A stretch of 56,815 nt of DNA from an uncultured Bacteroides sp. (GTDB lineage Bacteria > Bacteroidota > Bacteroidia > Bacteroidales > Bacteroidaceae): NCBI GenBank assembly GCA_900553185.1, contig USCT01000011.1, positions 1-56,815 on the forward strand, in the 5' to 3' direction. This document shows positions 1 to 8,673 of the stretch, one piece after another (the first letter of the stretch is position 1; each line of letters begins with the position of its first letter). Below the pieces are notes generated by a model. The model was not told where the DNA came from. It saw only the letters and a program-made list of their open reading frames with translations, and did not search any database. Both the position numbers and the translations under genes were made by a program.

Positions 1-439
1 CTTTTGTTTGACTGTTTTTCTGATTGTTTACTTTCGGTACGATTTCATAGCGTTTTAGAAACTCCTTTACCGCGTCTGTTTTCTTGCCTTCGGCCAGGTC
101 CTTGAGAGCCTGTTTGTTCTGCTTGTAATCATTGAAGGTCATACGGATAAGCCTGAAATGGGTGGGCTCCTTCAGCTGGCTCCAAAAATTCTTGATGAAG
201 TTTTCGAGAATACTCGAATTCTTGTCGAATTTCAGGAATGAGTTCTCATTCTTCTCCTCCGGTGCAACCGTCTGATAATTACCTTTCTCGTCTGCCTTGC
301 TGACCACTCCCAAACCCTCCTTGGGGTCGTTCTTGTTATGTACCAGCAGAAGTTCGTCAATTTGTTCCACATAAGGCTTTTCCGGTTTCTTTGTCCGGCC
401 TTGCCTTTTTTCCTTGTCAGGACTGTTTTCTTGTGCCAT
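1..439 (-). CDS. Conjugative-transposon protein, DUF3945/DUF4099-like N-terminus (partial)
   Basis: This gene runs off the left edge, leaving only the first 146 codons. The protein starts MAQENSPDKEKRQGRTKKPE at the ATG ending at 439. A very charged, Lys-rich N-terminus is followed by a segment containing EQIDELLLVHNKNDPKEGLG and KNFWSQLKEPTHFRLIRMTF. I recognise this type from Bacteroides conjugative transposons (CTnDOT-like and relatives), where the full protein carries DUF3945/DUF4099 domains and lies near topoisomerase and mobilisation genes. Its biochemical role is not established. It has no signal peptide, unlike everything to its right, and it points away from the PUL. It marks the edge of an integrated element. 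The family assignment is from memory of conserved wording, not from a search. Confidence 0.7.
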   Translation of the reverse strand, partial: MAQENSPDKEKRQGRTKKPEKPYVEQIDELLLVHNKNDPKEGLGVVSKADEKGNYQTVAPEEKNENSFLKFDKNSSILENFIKNFWSQLKEPTHFRLIRMTFNDYKQNKQALKDLAEGKKTDAVKEFLKRYEIVPKVNNQKNSQTK

Positions 440-523
440 AATCTTTTGTTTTGAGTGACTACTTGATTTGTTTCACAGTCCAAATGTAAGACGATAAACT
501 GAGTAAACAATTGATTTACAAAT

Positions 524-563
524 AGATGACATTAGATGTCATCAGGTGTCATCAAATGTCACA
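524..563. repeat. Four tandem 10-bp repeats upstream of the mobile-element gene
   Basis: Four consecutive 10-base units lie at 524-533, 534-543, 544-553 and 554-563: agatgacatt, agatgtcatc, aggtgtcatc and aaatgtcaca. They share the core (A/G)TGTCAT(C). The period of about one helical turn puts every copy on the same face of the DNA, as in iterons or cooperative operator sites. The array lies 85-124 bases upstream of the minus-strand start codon at 439. A role in regulation, transfer or replication of the element is inference. Confidence 0.6.
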
Positions 564-978
564 CGAAGGACAGGAAAGAACGGGAACAGAGGAAAAAAAG
601 AAAAAAGAATTGGATGTAGGAGTAAAAACATAGCGAAGCCACCTGACTATGCAGATCGGAGGGAGCTGAAATCCCTGTCTTATTTTGGGATTTGATAAGC
701 AGTCTATGTTTTGTTATTTGGGAAGGTGGATTTTCACAGTATTTATGAGGACATATATGGAATATAGGGATAGCCGCCTTTGATTTACGGCTATGCGTCA
801 CGTCGGTCGCAGTTAATCCCTGTAATCTTTCCTTTAATTCTAATCCGTTTGCCGCCGCATTCTTTTTCAGGTGAATTTTCATGGCGATAGCCATAAAGAA
901 AATTCTCCTGAAAAAAGGAATAAATGCGGCTGGCAAATCAGGATTGGGATTTTTCTTTGATGGAAGGGGAAAATGCAT
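559..978 (-). CDS. Doubtful small ORF of mobile-element flank (hypothetical)
   Basis: A 139-codon open frame reads toward the mobile-element gene. The more likely start is an internal Met (MAIAMKIHLKKNAAANGLEL, near 892) rather than the first one. The C-terminal quarter is Phe/Leu/Ser-rich (FFFLFFLCSRSFLSF) and there is no recognisable domain. Similar short predicted proteins seem to recur in Bacteroides mobile elements, which may reflect conserved DNA (a leader or transfer region) rather than a protein. Its end overlaps the 10-bp repeat array. I list it as possible only. Confidence 0.25.
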   Translation of the reverse strand: MHFPLPSKKNPNPDLPAAFIPFFRRIFFMAIAMKIHLKKNAAANGLELKERLQGLTATDVTHSRKSKAAIPIFHICPHKYCENPPSQITKHRLLIKSQNKTGISAPSDLHSQVASLCFYSYIQFFFLFFLCSRSFLSFV

Positions 979-1366
979 TTCTATAAGTAATCTCTTGGCA
1001 TTGCTGATGGCGATGTCGGCATTCTAATGGTGGTTTGCACAACCGTTATGTTAATATATGATTCTGCGGAGTTCTAGCTGTTCTTTGGGATAAATTATAT
1101 GGGATATCTTTGAATAAGAGTGTAAACAGATTGAATATCAGTGGTGTATATAAGTGTTTTCGCATGATGCATTTATGATTTGAGTGTTAAAATTTTGTAG
1201 ATAACCATATTAAATAAGCATTGAGCAAAGAATTAAGATTTTACAAGCAGTTTTAGGTATAACCTATTTGAAAAAACTATTGGAATTTTGATATAGTTAC
1301 ATTATTTTTTCTTTGCTATATTTTCATTATTCTAAGAATTTTGTTTCTTTTGTAGGTTGTTAACTG
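979..1366. other. AT-rich intergenic region before the sigma factor gene
   Basis: No coding frame is visible here. The stretch separates mobile-element DNA from the PUL and must hold the promoter of the sigma factor gene. A small dyad, TAGGT-ata-ACCTA, lies near 1254-1266. Its ACCTA/TAGGT half-sites recur in the putative promoter motif after the sigma gene. I could not pick a convincing Bacteroides -33/-7 promoter by eye. The junction between element and chromosome is probably here or just to the left, but I see no clear terminal repeat. Confidence 0.4.
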
Positions 1367-1921
1367 ATGGAGAAGTCTGAGTTACATATTTTGGCAGAAA
1401 TCGGAGCCGGAAACATACACGCATTCGAACAGCTGTTTTTTCAATATCAGCCAAAACTGGTCTGTTTCCTGACGGGCTTGACGCATGATCCGGAATTAAG
1501 CCGGGACATGGCGCAGGAGATGTTCTTGTCTATTTGGCAGAACCGGAAAAGGTTGTCGGAAGTCAGGTCTCTTTCTGCTTATCTGTATCAGATGGCCCGT
1601 TATAAGGTGTATGATTATTTTGATCATCTGGAAGTGACCGAGCAATATGTAAAAGAGTATCTGGAAAATACGTCAGAGGCTAAGTCGGAAGAAGAACAGT
1701 TGTTCGCCCGTGAACTTCAGGCCATGATTCAGAATGCAGTCCGGCAGATGTCTCCCCAACGCCAGCAGGTCTATCGGATGAGCCGTGAGGAAGGTTTGTC
1801 CAACCAGGAAATTGCTGACCGGTTGGGAATCAGTAAGCGGACAGTAGAAAATCACCTGACAGCAGCATTGGCTATACTTCGTAAAATCATTTATCTCTGG
1901 CTGTTGTTGACTATCCGATAG
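1367..1921 (+). CDS. ECF-type RNA polymerase sigma factor (FecI-like)
   Basis: This is a cytoplasmic initiation factor expected to direct RNA polymerase to PUL promoters when released by its FecR partner. The 184 residues have the usual ECF plan. Sigma region 2 spans about residues 20-85 (HAFEQLFFQYQPKLVCFLTG, then DMAQEMFLSIWQNR). Region 4, a helix-turn-helix, spans about 125-172 (SPQRQQVYRMSREEGLSNQE, IADRLGISKRTVENHL). A short hydrophobic tail (YLWLLLTIR) ends the protein. The ATG at 1367 gives a complete region 2. In PULs such genes normally sit next to fecR, but here the anti-sigma gene lies 5.6 kb downstream, behind two secreted enzymes. The gene starts the locus and probably responds to the STN-bearing SusC at 8674. 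Family assignment is firm; the target promoters are inferred. Confidence 0.93.
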   Translation: MEKSELHILAEIGAGNIHAFEQLFFQYQPKLVCFLTGLTHDPELSRDMAQEMFLSIWQNRKRLSEVRSLSAYLYQMARYKVYDYFDHLEVTEQYVKEYLENTSEAKSEEEQLFARELQAMIQNAVRQMSPQRQQVYRMSREEGLSNQEIADRLGISKRTVENHLTAALAILRKIIYLWLLLTIR

Positions 1922-1954
1922 TTTATAATTTTTTCCAGAAAAACGTTGTTTGTT

Positions 1955-1994
1955 TTGTGTGTGCATACCTTTTAAACCTACTTATAGGTACAAG
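1955..1994 (+). promoter_or_regulatory. Candidate ECF-sigma promoter, copy A
   Basis: This is the first of three ungapped related 40-base sequences (others at 7486-7525 and 37935-37974). It begins TTGTGTGTG, has a 10-base variable stretch, then TTTAAACCTACTTAT, and ends near GGTACAAG. The two conserved blocks are spaced like -35 and -10 elements. It lies just after the sigma gene and 33 bases before the start codon at 2028. It is the most diverged of the three at its right end. Function as a promoter read by the locus sigma factor is inference. Confidence 0.6.
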
Positions 1995-2027
1995 TACTTA
2001 AATTTATAAAGGTGTAATACACAAAAT

Positions 2028-4790
2028 ATGAAAAAATCAGTCATTCTTATTTGTCTTCTGGCCTGTAGTATGGGGAGTGAGGCTCAAGAGAAAATTTCGT
2101 TAAAGAATCTGGACTTGTCCAAAGTCTGGCAGGAATATGGTACGGTCATTACCGAGGATGATACCATCAAGTTACATGCTCCGTCAGTGGCTAAAATCAG
2201 GTTGGATGGAGAGGCGGAACGGTTCCAGACGCAAGTGGGTATATTTTCCACAGATATCGGGAATGATGATGCTTCTTTATTGGTCCAGCCTTTGGTGGAC
2301 GGGACCAAGCTGCTTTTCCGCAAAGAAGGCGAAGGTAAACGGTTCCTGGGATTGACCGGAACCGACGGTAACATCGGGGAAGGTTCTGTCGAGGTGATTC
2401 TGAAGGCAGATGGTAAGGAAATCTATAGCAGCGGTGTCATCCGGCAGGGGGACGCTCCGAAGCAAATCGATGTATCCTTGAAGGATATACGGATGCTGGA
2501 AATGGTTGTCGACCCGACGGCCGACGGGGCGAGCGGTGATCAGGTGTTATTGGTATCTCCGGTCATCGGTTATCAGGGGAAGATGCCGGAGATGATGGAT
2601 GTCCAGTCAGTCGGGGAAGGACCCAGGCAAAGTGAAACGGTCATTGCACGGTTGGAGCAGCAGATAGGGAAACTGCCTGTGTGGGAGTCCCGGCTTTCGG
2701 ACCGGACACCGTTCGACTGGCTGTTGACTCCGGAAAAGTCGGAGGCGGGGATTTACCGTTCGCCGGACGGGAAGAGTATTGTGATTGCCAATGGTATGGT
2801 GGCCAGGACATTCCGTATCTTTCCGAATTTGGCTACCACACATCTGACGAACCGGATGACGGGCGAAAGCATGATACGTGCAGTCAGTGGCGAGGGTTTT
2901 TTACAGATTGACGGAAAGAAGTGGAGTATCGGTGGTTTGGCAGGACAACCCGAAAGAGCTTATCTGAAAGAAGAATGGATAGATAAGATGACCACAATAC
3001 CGGAATCGTTTCTGGTAGAGGATTTCGAAATCAGGTCAGTGGGGGAAACACTTCCTTGGGCACGTAACCGCTGGGCACTGAACAAAAAATCGGCTACAGG
3101 AAAGGAACTGGTCTTTACGCTTCGGGGAGATAAGGAGTTGAAGGATGTGGTGGTGAAGCTCTGTTTCGCTGTCTATGACGAGATTCCGGTTATCCGGAAA
3201 CGGATGGAAGTGGAGAATCAGTCGTCTGTTCCCTTGAATATTGATGCTTTCAAGCTGGAATACCTGGCTTTTGCCGAGCCGGAATCGCCGGGTGACGGTA
3301 ATCCGGACCTGTTTCGTCTTCCTAATATCCACATTGAAAGTGACTATGCCTGTAAAGGTACCTTTACGGAACGTGAAACGGACATTACCGAGAAATGGGT
3401 GATGGACCCGGAATACACTTCGCAGCGGAATTATCCGATGGAAACCCGCTGCATATTGGATGTTTCTCCGGAGATGGGGCCGGACCAGCTTCTGCAAGCC
3501 GGAGAGACCTTCTGCACTTTCAACGTTTATGAAATGCCTTTCGATAGCGATGACCGTGAACGTAAGGGGTTGTTCACCCGAAGGTTCTATCGTGCTGTGG
3601 CCCCTTGGCTGACAGAAAATCCTATATTCATGCACCTTACTTCCAGTGACCCGGAGACGGTCAGAAGAGCAGTCGACCAATGTGCCGAGACCGGTTATGA
3701 GATGATTATCCTCAGTTTCGGTTCCGGTGCGAATGCCGAAGATATATCCGAAGCGAATATTGCCAAATTCAAGGGACTGGTAGAGTATGCCCGTAGCAAA
3801 GGTATCGAGATGGGCTGTTATTCGCTTCTGGCCAGCCGCTGGATCAGTGAAGAAGTGGATGTCATCAATCCGAAGACCGGTAAGCGGGGAGGTATGAGGT
3901 TTGGCAGTTCGCCTTGTCTGTGCAGTGACTGGGGATATGAATATTTCAGTAAAATCAGAACTTTCTTTGAGAAGACCGGCATGACCTGTTTTGAACACGA
4001 CGGTTCTTATCCGGGCGATGTCTGTGCCTCCACTTTGCATACACATCATAAAGGATTACAGGATTCACAATGGAACCAGTTCCACAAGATTACGGAACTG
4101 TATCACTGGATGCGCGAGAAAGGTATTTATCTGAATGTGCCGGACTTCTATTTCCTGAACGGTTCCACGAAAACCAGTATCGGTTACCGGGAAACAAACT
4201 GGTCATTGCCGCGTGACCGTCAGTTAATCCATACCCGTCAGTTGAACTATGACTGTACATGGGAACGTATTCCTTCTTCACTCTGGAGTTTTGTTCCTTT
4301 GGTAGAATATCATGGGGGAGGGGCTGCAGCTACATTGGAACCGCTCAGCGAACACCTGTTTGAATACAAGATGCTGATGGTACAGAATTACGGGGCAGGA
4401 ATCCAGGCTTGTTATCGGGGGCCCCGTCTGTATGATACACCTGAGACAAAAGCAGTTGTGACGGATATTATACGCTGGTATAAGAAGTATCGGAATATCC
4501 TGAACAGTGATATTATCCACCTCCGTAAGCCTGATGCACAGGACTGGGATGGTATTATGCATGTCAATCCGCAGGGGAAAGAAAAAGGATTCGCCTTATT
4601 CTTTAACCCGACAGATGAGGCTATTACACGTAAGATAGACCTTCCACTCTATTATACCGGTCTGACGGAAACTGCCCGAATCCGGGAACAGGAAGGCAGC
4701 AGTGTGGAATATAGGTTGGGAAGAGATTATTCGGTGCAGTTGGATGTGACTATTCCGGCAAACGGGTATACTTGGTATGTCATCGAATAG
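2028..4790 (+). CDS. Secreted GH-D-like TIM-barrel glycosidase candidate with NPCBM-like N-terminus (family X, copy 1)
   Basis: The 920-residue protein has a signal peptide (MKKSVILICLLACSMGSEAQ). Residues about 25-185 resemble an NPCBM/NEW2-type sugar-binding domain. A large beta-sandwich (about 230-520), a TIM barrel (about 530-800) and a C-terminal beta domain ending at TIPANGYTWYVIE follow. This order is that of clan GH-D enzymes such as GH36/GH27 alpha-galactosidases, but I do not see their diagnostic motifs. Residues conserved with the paralogue at 32168 include Asp658 (FEHDGSYPGD), Glu722 (SIGYRETN) and the segment RLYDTPETK, so Asp658 and Glu722 are the best guesses for catalytic residues. 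It follows the sigma gene and candidate promoter A and precedes a metallophosphoesterase. It is periplasmic or surface-exposed. Substrate and CAZy family are unknown to me. Confidence 0.6.
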   Translation: MKKSVILICLLACSMGSEAQEKISLKNLDLSKVWQEYGTVITEDDTIKLHAPSVAKIRLDGEAERFQTQVGIFSTDIGNDDASLLVQPLVDGTKLLFRKEGEGKRFLGLTGTDGNIGEGSVEVILKADGKEIYSSGVIRQGDAPKQIDVSLKDIRMLEMVVDPTADGASGDQVLLVSPVIGYQGKMPEMMDVQSVGEGPRQSETVIARLEQQIGKLPVWESRLSDRTPFDWLLTPEKSEAGIYRSPDGKSIVIANGMVARTFRIFPNLATTHLTNRMTGESMIRAVSGEGFLQIDGKKWSIGGLAGQPERAYLKEEWIDKMTTIPESFLVEDFEIRSVGETLPWARNRWALNKKSATGKELVFTLRGDKELKDVVVKLCFAVYDEIPVIRKRMEVENQSSVPLNIDAFKLEYLAFAEPESPGDGNPDLFRLPNIHIESDYACKGTFTERETDITEKWVMDPEYTSQRNYPMETRCILDVSPEMGPDQLLQAGETFCTFNVYEMPFDSDDRERKGLFTRRFYRAVAPWLTENPIFMHLTSSDPETVRRAVDQCAETGYEMIILSFGSGANAEDISEANIAKFKGLVEYARSKGIEMGCYSLLASRWISEEVDVINPKTGKRGGMRFGSSPCLCSDWGYEYFSKIRTFFEKTGMTCFEHDGSYPGDVCASTLHTHHKGLQDSQWNQFHKITELYHWMREKGIYLNVPDFYFLNGSTKTSIGYRETNWSLPRDRQLIHTRQLNYDCTWERIPSSLWSFVPLVEYHGGGAAATLEPLSEHLFEYKMLMVQNYGAGIQACYRGPRLYDTPETKAVVTDIIRWYKKYRNILNSDIIHLRKPDAQDWDGIMHVNPQGKEKGFALFFNPTDEAITRKIDLPLYYTGLTETARIREQEGSSVEYRLGRDYSVQLDVTIPANGYTWYVIE

Positions 4791-4886
4791 ATGATTCTTT
4801 GAAAAAATAAGGCCGAATGTAAAAGGAAAATATGTTACATCAGTGTAGGATGCATTTGTAGGGAAAATTTATGCAATGTTTTTATT

Positions 4887-7346
4887 ATGAGAGAAATTAT
4901 ATCAATATTTATTATTTCTGTGTTTGCTTTATCGGGATATGCTCAATATTCCGGAAAGGTTTTTGTTGACAAAAATGATAATGGTATTTATGATTCCGGA
5001 GAAAAACTTCTGAAGGGGATTAAAGTTTCGGATGGATTGAATGTTGTAGAAACAGAGTCTGATGGAAAGTTTGTTTTGCCGGGACACGAAAAGGAGAGAT
5101 TCATTTTTATAACGGTACCTTCGGGATATAAAGCCGTATACAATCATTATCGTAAGATTGATGATTCTACGGTAAGTTATGATTTTGGCATTGTTCCATA
5201 TACTGTTGGTATAGACAATAAGGGGAGCCATAGGTTTATTCAAATAACTGATACTGAAATCTCCCAAGTGCAAGGTAATGAGAATTGGGCAGAAAATCTT
5301 CATCGGTATTCTGTAAATGAAAAGGTTGCGTTCATAGTACATACCGGTGATATCTGTTATGAGAATGGTTTGAAGTCTCATATAAAACTGGTAAATACAA
5401 GGAACATGGATGTTCCGGTTTATTATTGCATCGGGAATCATGATTTGGTAAAAGGAAAATATGGAGAGGAATTGTTTGAAAATATTTATGGACCGGTTTA
5501 TTATTCTTTCGATGTAGATAACGTACATTATATCGTTACACCGATGGCGGGAGGAGATTATTGGCCGGGATATACCAAAGACGATGTCTGTAGATGGATG
5601 AAAAATGATCTTGAACATGTAAAACCGGGAACTCCTGTTTATGTATTCAATCATGACATTCTCACAGAAGGAGATAAGTTTATCTATAGTGGAAAATCTG
5701 AATCGATAAATCTTAATGAATATAATTTGAAGGCATGGATTTATGGTCACTGGCATATAAACCATATAAAGAAACAGGGAGATGTATATACCGTTTGTTC
5801 CAGTACAATAGACAAAGGCGGCATTGATCATTCCACGTCTTCATATAGAGTAATGCGTGTGGATAGAAAAGGTGATTTCGTATCCGAAATGCGTTATGCA
5901 TACATAGATAATCAGCTTTGTATATCTTCGCCATCAGGAAAGACCGCATCAAATACAATAAATGTAAATGTATATTCTTCGAATGCTTCTACAGAACAAG
6001 TGACATATACCTGTATGTATGGCGAGAAAGTTATAATAAAGGACAGGAAACTTAATCCCAAAACAGATTGGACATGGGGTGCTGAACTTTCACTTGACAG
6101 CAAATATTATGATAAGGAACTTAAACTGCTTGTTACTGCTGAGTTTTCAAATGGTGAAAAGCGTGTAGAAGAAAAGAAGTTTGAATATTCGCCGGGAGAA
6201 GTGTTGGTAGAACTGGGTGGAAACTGGACTAATCTTCTGGCCAATTCTGAACATATAGGTGGAATCATTTCTTGTCCGCTTGATTCGTTACTCAATCTTG
6301 CATGGAGTACAAATGTGGGAGGGAATATTTTCATGACTTCTCCTATTGTATATAACGGAATGGTTTATATTGCATCTGTTGATGATGATAACAGAGGCCG
6401 TGCTGCTATCTATGCTTTAGAAGCTAAAACGGGAAAGATTGTATGGAAACATCATGTGGAAGGTTCAATAAAGAATACGATAGCGATAGATAAGGACAAA
6501 GTTTTTGCACAAGATATTTATGGTATTATTTATGCCATAGACTGTAACAACGGTTCATTGTGTTGGAAAAAGGATATTGGAATGGGTGTTTTACCTTCAT
6601 TGACAGAAGGATTGGCTACAAAAGATGGAATTCTTTATGCTGGTACAGGTAAATACCTGCAAGCCATAGATGCTTCTACGGGTGAAATGTTGTGGCAGAA
6701 TCGTGACTGGGGACAAAACCAAGGTTCAACGGCTACATTATCAGTTTCCGATGAAATGATTATAGGTTCTACACAATGGGGGGCACTTTACGGGAATGAT
6801 GTAAAAACAGGAAAAATGTTATGGAGCAAATCGCAGGATGGTCTTGGATTCAGAGCCTCATCTCCAGCAATAAAGGACGGACTCCTTTATCTGATATCAG
6901 ATAAAGCGTTTTTCATAATGGATGCAAAAAAAGGCGATATTATTGTTCGGAAAGATTTACCTTATAGTGTAGATGCAACCTCCACACCTGTCATCTCAGA
7001 AAATGAAATAATTTTTGGTACATCAAGGGATGGTTTGGTTGCTCTTGACAGAAGTACGTTGAATGAGAAATGGCATTGTCCTGTAGGAAAAGCCTTGATT
7101 TATACATCATCTTATACACGTCCTGACTCTCAGACAATAGAAACGAGCCCTATAATAGTTGAAAATACAGTTTTTGTAGGAGCTTCGGACGGTTATCTTT
7201 ATGCTGTAGATAAAAATAAGGGAAGTATAACAGCAAAATATGATTTGGGGGCCCCGATATTCAGTTCGGTTTCTTTTTCTGGAAATACATTATTTGTTTC
7301 TGACTTTGGAGGAAATGTATATGCTTTTTGTATGAAAAGTAAATAA
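4887..7346 (+). CDS. Secreted metallophosphoesterase fused to a PQQ-type beta-propeller
   Basis: The protein has 819 residues. A signal peptide (to about residue 20) is followed by a small beta domain with an EF-like stretch (DKNDNGIYDSG) typical of the N-terminal domain of these phosphoesterases. The calcineurin-like catalytic domain spans about 115-330, with Asp155 (TGDICYENG), Asn184-His185-Asp186 (GNHD), His256 (NHDIL) and His288/His290 (GHWH). The first metal motif is D122-T-E124 instead of the canonical D-x-H. Residues about 440-815 form PQQ/WD-like propeller blades (repeats such as ALEAKTGKIVWKH, AIDASTGEMLWQN, GNDVKTGKMLWSK). It would hydrolyse phosphate esters or diesters outside the cytoplasm. 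It is visibly more AT-rich than the gene before it, suggesting separate acquisition, and it separates the sigma gene from fecR. Family confidence is high; the substrate is unknown. Confidence 0.85.
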   Translation: MREIISIFIISVFALSGYAQYSGKVFVDKNDNGIYDSGEKLLKGIKVSDGLNVVETESDGKFVLPGHEKERFIFITVPSGYKAVYNHYRKIDDSTVSYDFGIVPYTVGIDNKGSHRFIQITDTEISQVQGNENWAENLHRYSVNEKVAFIVHTGDICYENGLKSHIKLVNTRNMDVPVYYCIGNHDLVKGKYGEELFENIYGPVYYSFDVDNVHYIVTPMAGGDYWPGYTKDDVCRWMKNDLEHVKPGTPVYVFNHDILTEGDKFIYSGKSESINLNEYNLKAWIYGHWHINHIKKQGDVYTVCSSTIDKGGIDHSTSSYRVMRVDRKGDFVSEMRYAYIDNQLCISSPSGKTASNTINVNVYSSNASTEQVTYTCMYGEKVIIKDRKLNPKTDWTWGAELSLDSKYYDKELKLLVTAEFSNGEKRVEEKKFEYSPGEVLVELGGNWTNLLANSEHIGGIISCPLDSLLNLAWSTNVGGNIFMTSPIVYNGMVYIASVDDDNRGRAAIYALEAKTGKIVWKHHVEGSIKNTIAIDKDKVFAQDIYGIIYAIDCNNGSLCWKKDIGMGVLPSLTEGLATKDGILYAGTGKYLQAIDASTGEMLWQNRDWGQNQGSTATLSVSDEMIIGSTQWGALYGNDVKTGKMLWSKSQDGLGFRASSPAIKDGLLYLISDKAFFIMDAKKGDIIVRKDLPYSVDATSTPVISENEIIFGTSRDGLVALDRSTLNEKWHCPVGKALIYTSSYTRPDSQTIETSPIIVENTVFVGASDGYLYAVDKNKGSITAKYDLGAPIFSSVSFSGNTLFVSDFGGNVYAFCMKSK

Positions 7347-7485
7347 TATTCTTTCCAAACAGAGAATTTCGCTGTAATGTACTGAAGTAGGTTGACAGGT
7401 AGCCCTTGTTTATCAATATATTTTCTTTCATTTATCTATTGCTCGAAAGAAAAATTAAAATTAATGTATTTTTTTCTTGATTGAC

Positions 7486-7525
7486 TTGTGTGTGTTTCCA
7501 GTTTAAACCTACATATGTATAAAAG
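7486..7525 (+). promoter_or_regulatory. Candidate ECF-sigma promoter, copy B (fecR)
   Basis: This is the second copy of the 40-base motif: TTGTGTGTG, variable bases, TTTAAACCTACATAT, then GTATAAAAG. It aligns without gaps to the copies at 1955 and 37935 and is nearly identical to the latter over its right half. It ends only 8 bases before the fecR start codon at 7534, so a transcript started here would have a very short leader. That is a point against a simple promoter reading, or it implies near-leaderless translation. The position fits feedback control of the anti-sigma gene. Confidence 0.6.
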
Positions 7526-7533
7526 CAGGTAAA

Positions 7534-8523
7534 ATGGAAACACACGAATCAATTAAAAGAATATTCCAACTGTATGTTGGAAAGCATTTCACCCGGGCGG
7601 GAAGGGCTGTGTTCGGGAAATGGTTACGTGCGCAGCAGAACCAGGTTGAAAAGAAAGACGTGTTGCATCAGTATTGGGATGAATCGGCCGGGGAAATATC
7701 TTCGGACACGTGGAATGAATGGAACCGTCTGCAGGAACGGATGGGACTGTCGTTCTATCGTGGGAAACGAATCCGGATGAGGTGGATGAGATATGCGGCT
7801 GCTATCGCAATTTTTGTGATGACAGCAGGTGGAACTTATTGGACAACCAGAGAATTGACTCTTCGGCAGTCGACCGAAATGTGTGAAATGTTTGTTCCGT
7901 ATGGCAAAACTTGTGAGCTTGTATTGCCTGACAGTTCGCGTGTCTGGGTGAATGCCGGTTCAACGCTTGTTTATCCGTCTGATTTCAGCCAAATGGATTC
8001 ACGTACGGTTTATCTGACTGGTGAGGCTTCTTTTCATGTCTCTAAAAATAAGAAGAAACCTTTTATTGTAAAGACAGCAGGACTTGACGTACAAGCTTTG
8101 GGTACAGTATTTACAGTAAAATCTTATGCTGGTGAGGATTTTACTGAAGCTACTTTGGAAGAAGGGAGCGTAAAGGTAAGTTTAAAAGAAGGAGACAACC
8201 GGTCTTATATTCTGGAACCAAGCGATCAGTTGGTATATTCGCATGCAGATGGTGGAGTCAGGATGAACCGGGTGGACATAGCACTGTACAAAATGGCACG
8301 TAAGGGATATCTGATTTTTGAGAATGTTTCGTTTGAACAGATGATTCTTACGTTGGAGAAAAAATACGGAGTGACTTTCCAGTATAATGCTACCCGTTAC
8401 GGAAAGGATTTGTATAATGTGAAGTTTGCACCGGATGAGACTATTGAAAATGTTATGGAAATACTTCATCAGCTGATAGGTATACAATATATAATAAATG
8501 AAAAGAACGTGATTGTTAAATAA
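7534..8523 (+). CDS. FecR-family anti-sigma factor
   Basis: This 329-residue inner-membrane protein has a cytoplasmic N-terminus (about 1-85, rich in Trp and Arg) that should bind the sigma factor. One membrane span follows (YAAAIAIFVMTAGGTYW, about 86-105). The periplasmic FecR domain (about 115-215) contains ELVLPDSSRVWVNAGSTLVY and the segment TVYLTGEASFHVSKNKKKPF. The C-terminal DUF4974-type domain (about 255-329) contains FEQMILTLEKKYGVTFQYNA and ends GIQYIINEKNVIVK. It would receive a signal from the STN domain of the SusC encoded 150 bases downstream and release the sigma factor at 1367. The candidate promoter motif sits directly upstream. It is unusual only in being far from its sigma gene. 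Confidence 0.92.
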   Translation: METHESIKRIFQLYVGKHFTRAGRAVFGKWLRAQQNQVEKKDVLHQYWDESAGEISSDTWNEWNRLQERMGLSFYRGKRIRMRWMRYAAAIAIFVMTAGGTYWTTRELTLRQSTEMCEMFVPYGKTCELVLPDSSRVWVNAGSTLVYPSDFSQMDSRTVYLTGEASFHVSKNKKKPFIVKTAGLDVQALGTVFTVKSYAGEDFTEATLEEGSVKVSLKEGDNRSYILEPSDQLVYSHADGGVRMNRVDIALYKMARKGYLIFENVSFEQMILTLEKKYGVTFQYNATRYGKDLYNVKFAPDETIENVMEILHQLIGIQYIINEKNVIVK

Positions 8524-8553
8524 TAAAAAAGAAGGAGGAATTATCAGAAAAAG

Positions 8554-8596
8554 AAAACCGGAAAGAAACAGCGGCCAAACTTCTCTTCCCGGTGTT
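8554..8596 (+). other. Imperfect hairpin between fecR and susC
   Basis: The arms CCGGAAAGA (8558-8566) and TCTTCCCGG (8584-8592) pair with one mismatch, and the pairing extends outward through AAAA/TGTTT. No T-run follows, so it is more likely an mRNA processing or attenuation structure between the low-expressed regulator and the highly expressed susC than a simple terminator. Confidence 0.35.
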
Positions 8597-8673
8597 TGAA
8601 ACCCAATGTTTTGTTCGTATAGAATCTTGAAATAATTAATTTTTAAACGCTTGAATTTCAAAAACACAAATAT

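Noticed and set aside
3036..4049. Long minus-strand open frame (337 codons) inside the first family X gene
   Set aside because: It lies wholly within a strong + strand gene with recognisable domains, has no signal peptide or domain of its own, and is rich in His, Arg and Thr as expected from antisense reading.
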